The translations under genes and the position numbers were made by a program. The notes beneath the pieces are model-generated. The model was given only the letters and a program-made list of their open reading frames with translations, did not search any database and was not told where the DNA came from. A DNA stretch of 64,000 nucleotides. It comes from Granulosicoccus sp036478595. Lineage in GTDB: Bacteria; Pseudomonadota; Gammaproteobacteria; Granulosicoccales; Granulosicoccaceae. Below are positions 61,506 through 64,000 of the stretch, in pieces. The stretch spans positions 129,779 through 193,778 of the forward strand of contig JAZGEF010000052.1 in the NCBI GenBank assembly GCA_036478595.1, read 5' to 3'. Position 1 is the first letter of the stretch. Every line of letters starts with the position of its first letter.

Positions 61506-62129
61506 ATGAGTCAATATTTTGCCATTCACCCTGACAACCCGCAAAAACGGTTGATCAGCCAAGCTGTTGCCATCATCGAGAAGGGCGGGGTTATCGCATA
61601 CCCTACTGACTCGTGTTACGCCTTGGGTTGTCATCTGGGCGACAAGCGAGCTATGGAGCGTATTGCGCGAATTCGGCGAACCGATGCTAAGCATAATTTC
61701 ACGCTACTCTGCCCCGATCTCTCGGCGATTGCCCAGTACGCCCATGTGGATAACCGAGCGTATCGGACGATCAAATCTCTGACACCCGGACCATATACAT
61801 TTATATTGCGTGCCACTAGCGATGTGCCTAGACGATTGCAAAACCCTAAACGAAAAACTATCGGAATTCGCGTCCCCGATAGTGCGATATGTCGGGAATT
61901 GTTACAAGAGCTGGGTGAGCCACTAATGAGCAGCACGCTTATCCTGCCAGGCAATGATCTGCCAGAGACGGATGCGATCGAGATTCGGGAGAAGCTGGAG
62001 CATGATGTCGATCTTGTCATCGACGGCGGAAATTGCGGTTTTGAGCCAACAACCGTTTTGATCGTAGACGAAGATGGTGGGATGGAAGTCGCAAGACAAG
62101 GAAGAGGTGAGGCAACATTTTCAGATTAA
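61506..62129 (+). CDS. Sua5/YciO/YrdC-family protein (YciO-like)
   Basis: This 207-residue protein has the YrdC-type dsRNA-binding fold: VIAYPTDSCYALGCHLGDKRAMERIARIR and LTPGPYTFILRATSDVPRR. Related TsaC/Sua5 proteins make threonylcarbamoyl-AMP for tRNA t6A; YciO-type members lack a proven role. The ATG at 61506 is preferred to an open extension upstream. It is divergent from the parvulin gene. Confidence 0.88.
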   Translation: MSQYFAIHPDNPQKRLISQAVAIIEKGGVIAYPTDSCYALGCHLGDKRAMERIARIRRTDAKHNFTLLCPDLSAIAQYAHVDNRAYRTIKSLTPGPYTFILRATSDVPRRLQNPKRKTIGIRVPDSAICRELLQELGEPLMSSTLILPGNDLPETDAIEIREKLEHDVDLVIDGGNCGFEPTTVLIVDEDGGMEVARQGRGEATFSD

Positions 62130-62215
62130 GAGATGCAGGCCTAGTGAATTAGGTACTTAACACGCAAGTTTTGTGCTTTGCCGCGCTATAATGATGAAAA
62201 CGTTGGCAAATTTTT

Positions 62216-63145
62216 ATGCATAAATCAAATCCTGTCACTAGCGCTGACTCGACCCAAACAGTTGCCGATATCGCTGCTGGGGTGGCGGTACCTGACGCCA
62301 CCAATCCCACTACAGAAGACGCCACCGATCCAATCGCGATTGTTGGTGGCGAGCCGTTGGTTCAGCTGCCACTGGATCTCTACATCCCGCCCGATGCACT
62401 TGAAGTGTTTCTCGATACGTTCGAAGGGCCGCTTGATCTCCTGCTGTATTTAATCAAACGACAAAATCTCGATATCCTCAATATCCCGATTGCTGAAATT
62501 ACTTCGCAATACATGCGGTACATCGGTTTGATGGAATCCATGCGATTGGAGTTGGCTGCAGAATATTTGGTTATGGCGGCGATGTTGGCTGAAATCAAAT
62601 CTCGAATGTTGTTGCCGCGCGTCGATGAAGACAGCGAAGATGAAGATGATCCACGTGCCGAATTGATACGCCGCTTGCAAGAGTACGAGCGCATCAAAGA
62701 AGGTGCTGAGAATATGGAAACGTTGCCGCGTATGGAGCGAGATACGATGCAACTTAGCGCAGCAGCGCCCACCATCGAGCGTGAACAGCCGCTACCAGAC
62801 ATCACCTTAAAACAACTATTGTTGGCTTTTCAAGATGTTGCCGAACGTACTCGTTTGGCAGGGCACCATAGTGTTGATCGCGAAACGCTGTCTGTGCGCG
62901 CACGCATGACCCACGTACTGTCGGTTTTACAGCTTGGTGATTTTTGTGAATTCTCCACTTTGTTTAATCCTGAAGAAGGCCGCTTAGGCATAGTAGTAAC
63001 GTTCCTTGCAATTCTAGAATTGTGTAAGGAATCTCTGATCGACATTTCGCAGAGTGACAACTTTGCACCTATTTACTTGAAGTCACGTGTTGAGCCAACA
63101 CAAGCTTCAGATGATTCAACAACCTTCATCGATTTGGCGGAATAG
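62216..63145 (+). CDS. scpA: Segregation and condensation protein A
   Basis: This 309-residue kleisin would bridge the SMC ATPase and ScpB in chromosome condensation. After a low-complexity start (about residues 1-50), FEGPLDLLLYLIKRQNLDILNIPIAEITSQYM matches the ScpA N-terminal domain, and a winged-helix end is seen (SVRARMTHVLSVLQLGDFCEF then TFLAILELCKESLIDI). scpB begins 3 bases after its stop. The long N-terminal extension is uncommon but not unique. Confidence 0.93.
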   Translation: MHKSNPVTSADSTQTVADIAAGVAVPDATNPTTEDATDPIAIVGGEPLVQLPLDLYIPPDALEVFLDTFEGPLDLLLYLIKRQNLDILNIPIAEITSQYMRYIGLMESMRLELAAEYLVMAAMLAEIKSRMLLPRVDEDSEDEDDPRAELIRRLQEYERIKEGAENMETLPRMERDTMQLSAAAPTIEREQPLPDITLKQLLLAFQDVAERTRLAGHHSVDRETLSVRARMTHVLSVLQLGDFCEFSTLFNPEEGRLGIVVTFLAILELCKESLIDISQSDNFAPIYLKSRVEPTQASDDSTTFIDLAE

Positions 63146-63148
63146 GCA

Positions 63149-64000
63149 ATGGAAGAGCAACAAATCAAAAACATCGTCGAAGCGGGTTTGCTCGTGGCTG
63201 GTAAGCCATTGAGCATCGCGCAATTACATTCGTTGTTTCAAGACGACAAAGATGCACCTGATAAGAGCGCTATTCGTAAAGCAATAGCCAGCCTGCAAGA
63301 TGAATACGAAGACCGTGGCATCGAGCTGATTGAAGTGGCCAGTGGTTTTCGTTTGCAGTCACGGCAGGAAATGGCACCATGGATGATGCACCTGTTTCAG
63401 GAAAAATCGCCTAGATACTCTCGTGCCTTACTAGAAACGTTGGTGCTCATTGCCTACAAGCAGCCCATCACTCGTGCGGAGATAGAAGAAGTACGCGGTG
63501 TTGCAGTGAGCTCTAGTATCGTGCGCACTTTGCAGGAACGCAACTGGGTGAACGTAGTAGGCCACAAGGACCTGCCGGGCAAGCCGGCCTTGCTTGGCAC
63601 AACTCGAGAGTTTCTTGATTACTTCAATTTAAAACGTCTGGACGATCTACCCTCGCTGGGTGAAATAAAAGACATTGATCAAATTGATTCATTTGCTAAA
63701 GAAGAAGCTGCACTAATTGAGCAAGGCTTAATCCATGCACCAGTTGAAACTGACGGCGAAATCGCTGGGCACGGCGAAGACTCCGATACAAATGACGGTA
63801 GTCTTGCTGCCAAGGCAATCGCAGTCGGTGGCATTGATATCGCGTTAGTAGATGATGCTGAGGCCAGTGGCGAACTAAAAACCGATGCAGAGCTAGAGGC
63901 CGATGCAGAGCTAGAGGCCGATGCAGAGCTAGAGGCCGATGCAGAGCTAGAGGCCGATGCAGAGCTAGAGGCCGATGCAGAGCTAGAGGCCGATGCAGCG
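63149..64000 (+). CDS. scpB: Segregation and condensation protein B, 3' end outside window
   Basis: The frame from ATG 63149 stays open to the window end (284 codons). IKNIVEAGLLVAGKPLSIAQLHSLF, ALLETLVLIAYKQPITRAEIEEVRGV and LPGKPALLGTTREFLDYFNL are ScpB winged-helix signatures, ending near residue 180. The remainder is an acidic tail, and from 63884 it runs into six perfect 18-base repeats encoding DAELEA. ScpB usually ends soon after the second winged helix, so this tail is unusual. It is coupled to scpA by a 3-base gap. Confidence 0.92.
   Translation, partial: MEEQQIKNIVEAGLLVAGKPLSIAQLHSLFQDDKDAPDKSAIRKAIASLQDEYEDRGIELIEVASGFRLQSRQEMAPWMMHLFQEKSPRYSRALLETLVLIAYKQPITRAEIEEVRGVAVSSSIVRTLQERNWVNVVGHKDLPGKPALLGTTREFLDYFNLKRLDDLPSLGEIKDIDQIDSFAKEEAALIEQGLIHAPVETDGEIAGHGEDSDTNDGSLAAKAIAVGGIDIALVDDAEASGELKTDAELEADAELEADAELEADAELEADAELEADAELEADAA
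63884..64000 (+). repeat. 18-bp tandem repeat in the 3' part of scpB
   Basis: Six exact copies of GATGCAGAGCTAGAGGCC (63884-63991) and the start of a seventh run to the window edge, all in frame, encoding the hexapeptide DAELEA. The array may continue beyond the window. Confidence 0.95.

Overview
This window looks like part of the chromosome of a Gammaproteobacterium of moderate GC, probably marine or environmental. The strongest evidence is the right half. There the order leuC-leuD-leuB-asd-fimV-truA-trpF-accD-folC-SPOR/dedD-cvpA-purF-metZ matches a classic gammaproteobacterial (Pseudomonas-type) block, and FimV is a gammaproteobacterial polar/type IV pilus protein. I could not fix the genus. 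I saw no tRNA or rRNA genes, CRISPR arrays, intact transposases or prophage.

Bases 1 to about 12,200 are accessory and partly decayed. Two related repeats of about 110-120 bp that resemble integron attC sites flank a LysE-type exporter. A ccdAB toxin-antitoxin pair, an orphan ribbon-helix-helix protein and a broken small membrane-protein gene follow. Next come two unknown genes in tandem (4054-5913), an EamA exporter, a methyltransferase, an SDR, unknowns and a broken glyoxalase (VOC) gene, with long gaps between them.

From 12,200 to 31,900 the genes are mostly short independent units. A DDAH-like amidinohydrolase is coupled to a frameshifted GFA-type zinc protein and converges on an AGAT-like amidinotransferase. 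A PspA homologue overlaps a multi-pass membrane gene and is divergent from an XRE regulator. An RRM protein, a threonine-aldolase-like PLP enzyme and a DUF4261-like protein follow, then a TauD-type dioxygenase paired with an agmatinase-family ureohydrolase. A trypsin-like protease, a Crp/Fnr regulator next to a large cyclase-ATPase-TPR protein and an ABC exporter pair come next. Last is an alpha/beta-hydrolase-OsmC fusion gene broken by a frameshift. The recurring theme is guanidino-compound chemistry (four possible enzymes within about 11 kb), but a pathway is inference only.

From 31,900 to the end the window is dense core genome: tesA divergent from ybbA-ybbP, relA, aroC, a DUF3127 protein with an SSB-like acidic tail, and a LysR gene divergent from the leu genes. 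The leu-asd-fimV-truA-trpF-accD-folC-SPOR-cvpA-purF block follows, then an HD-GYP phosphodiesterase, an L,D-transpeptidase with a secreted partner, metZ, a parvulin, a YciO-type protein, scpA and scpB. scpB runs off the end inside an 18-bp tandem repeat. Three in-frame or junction repeats (fimV hexamers, a trpF-accD duplication, scpB 18-mers) and a G9 tract in the transpeptidase partner are the main sequence oddities here. Four genes in the window are clearly broken: a small membrane protein, VOC, GFA and hydrolase-OsmC.
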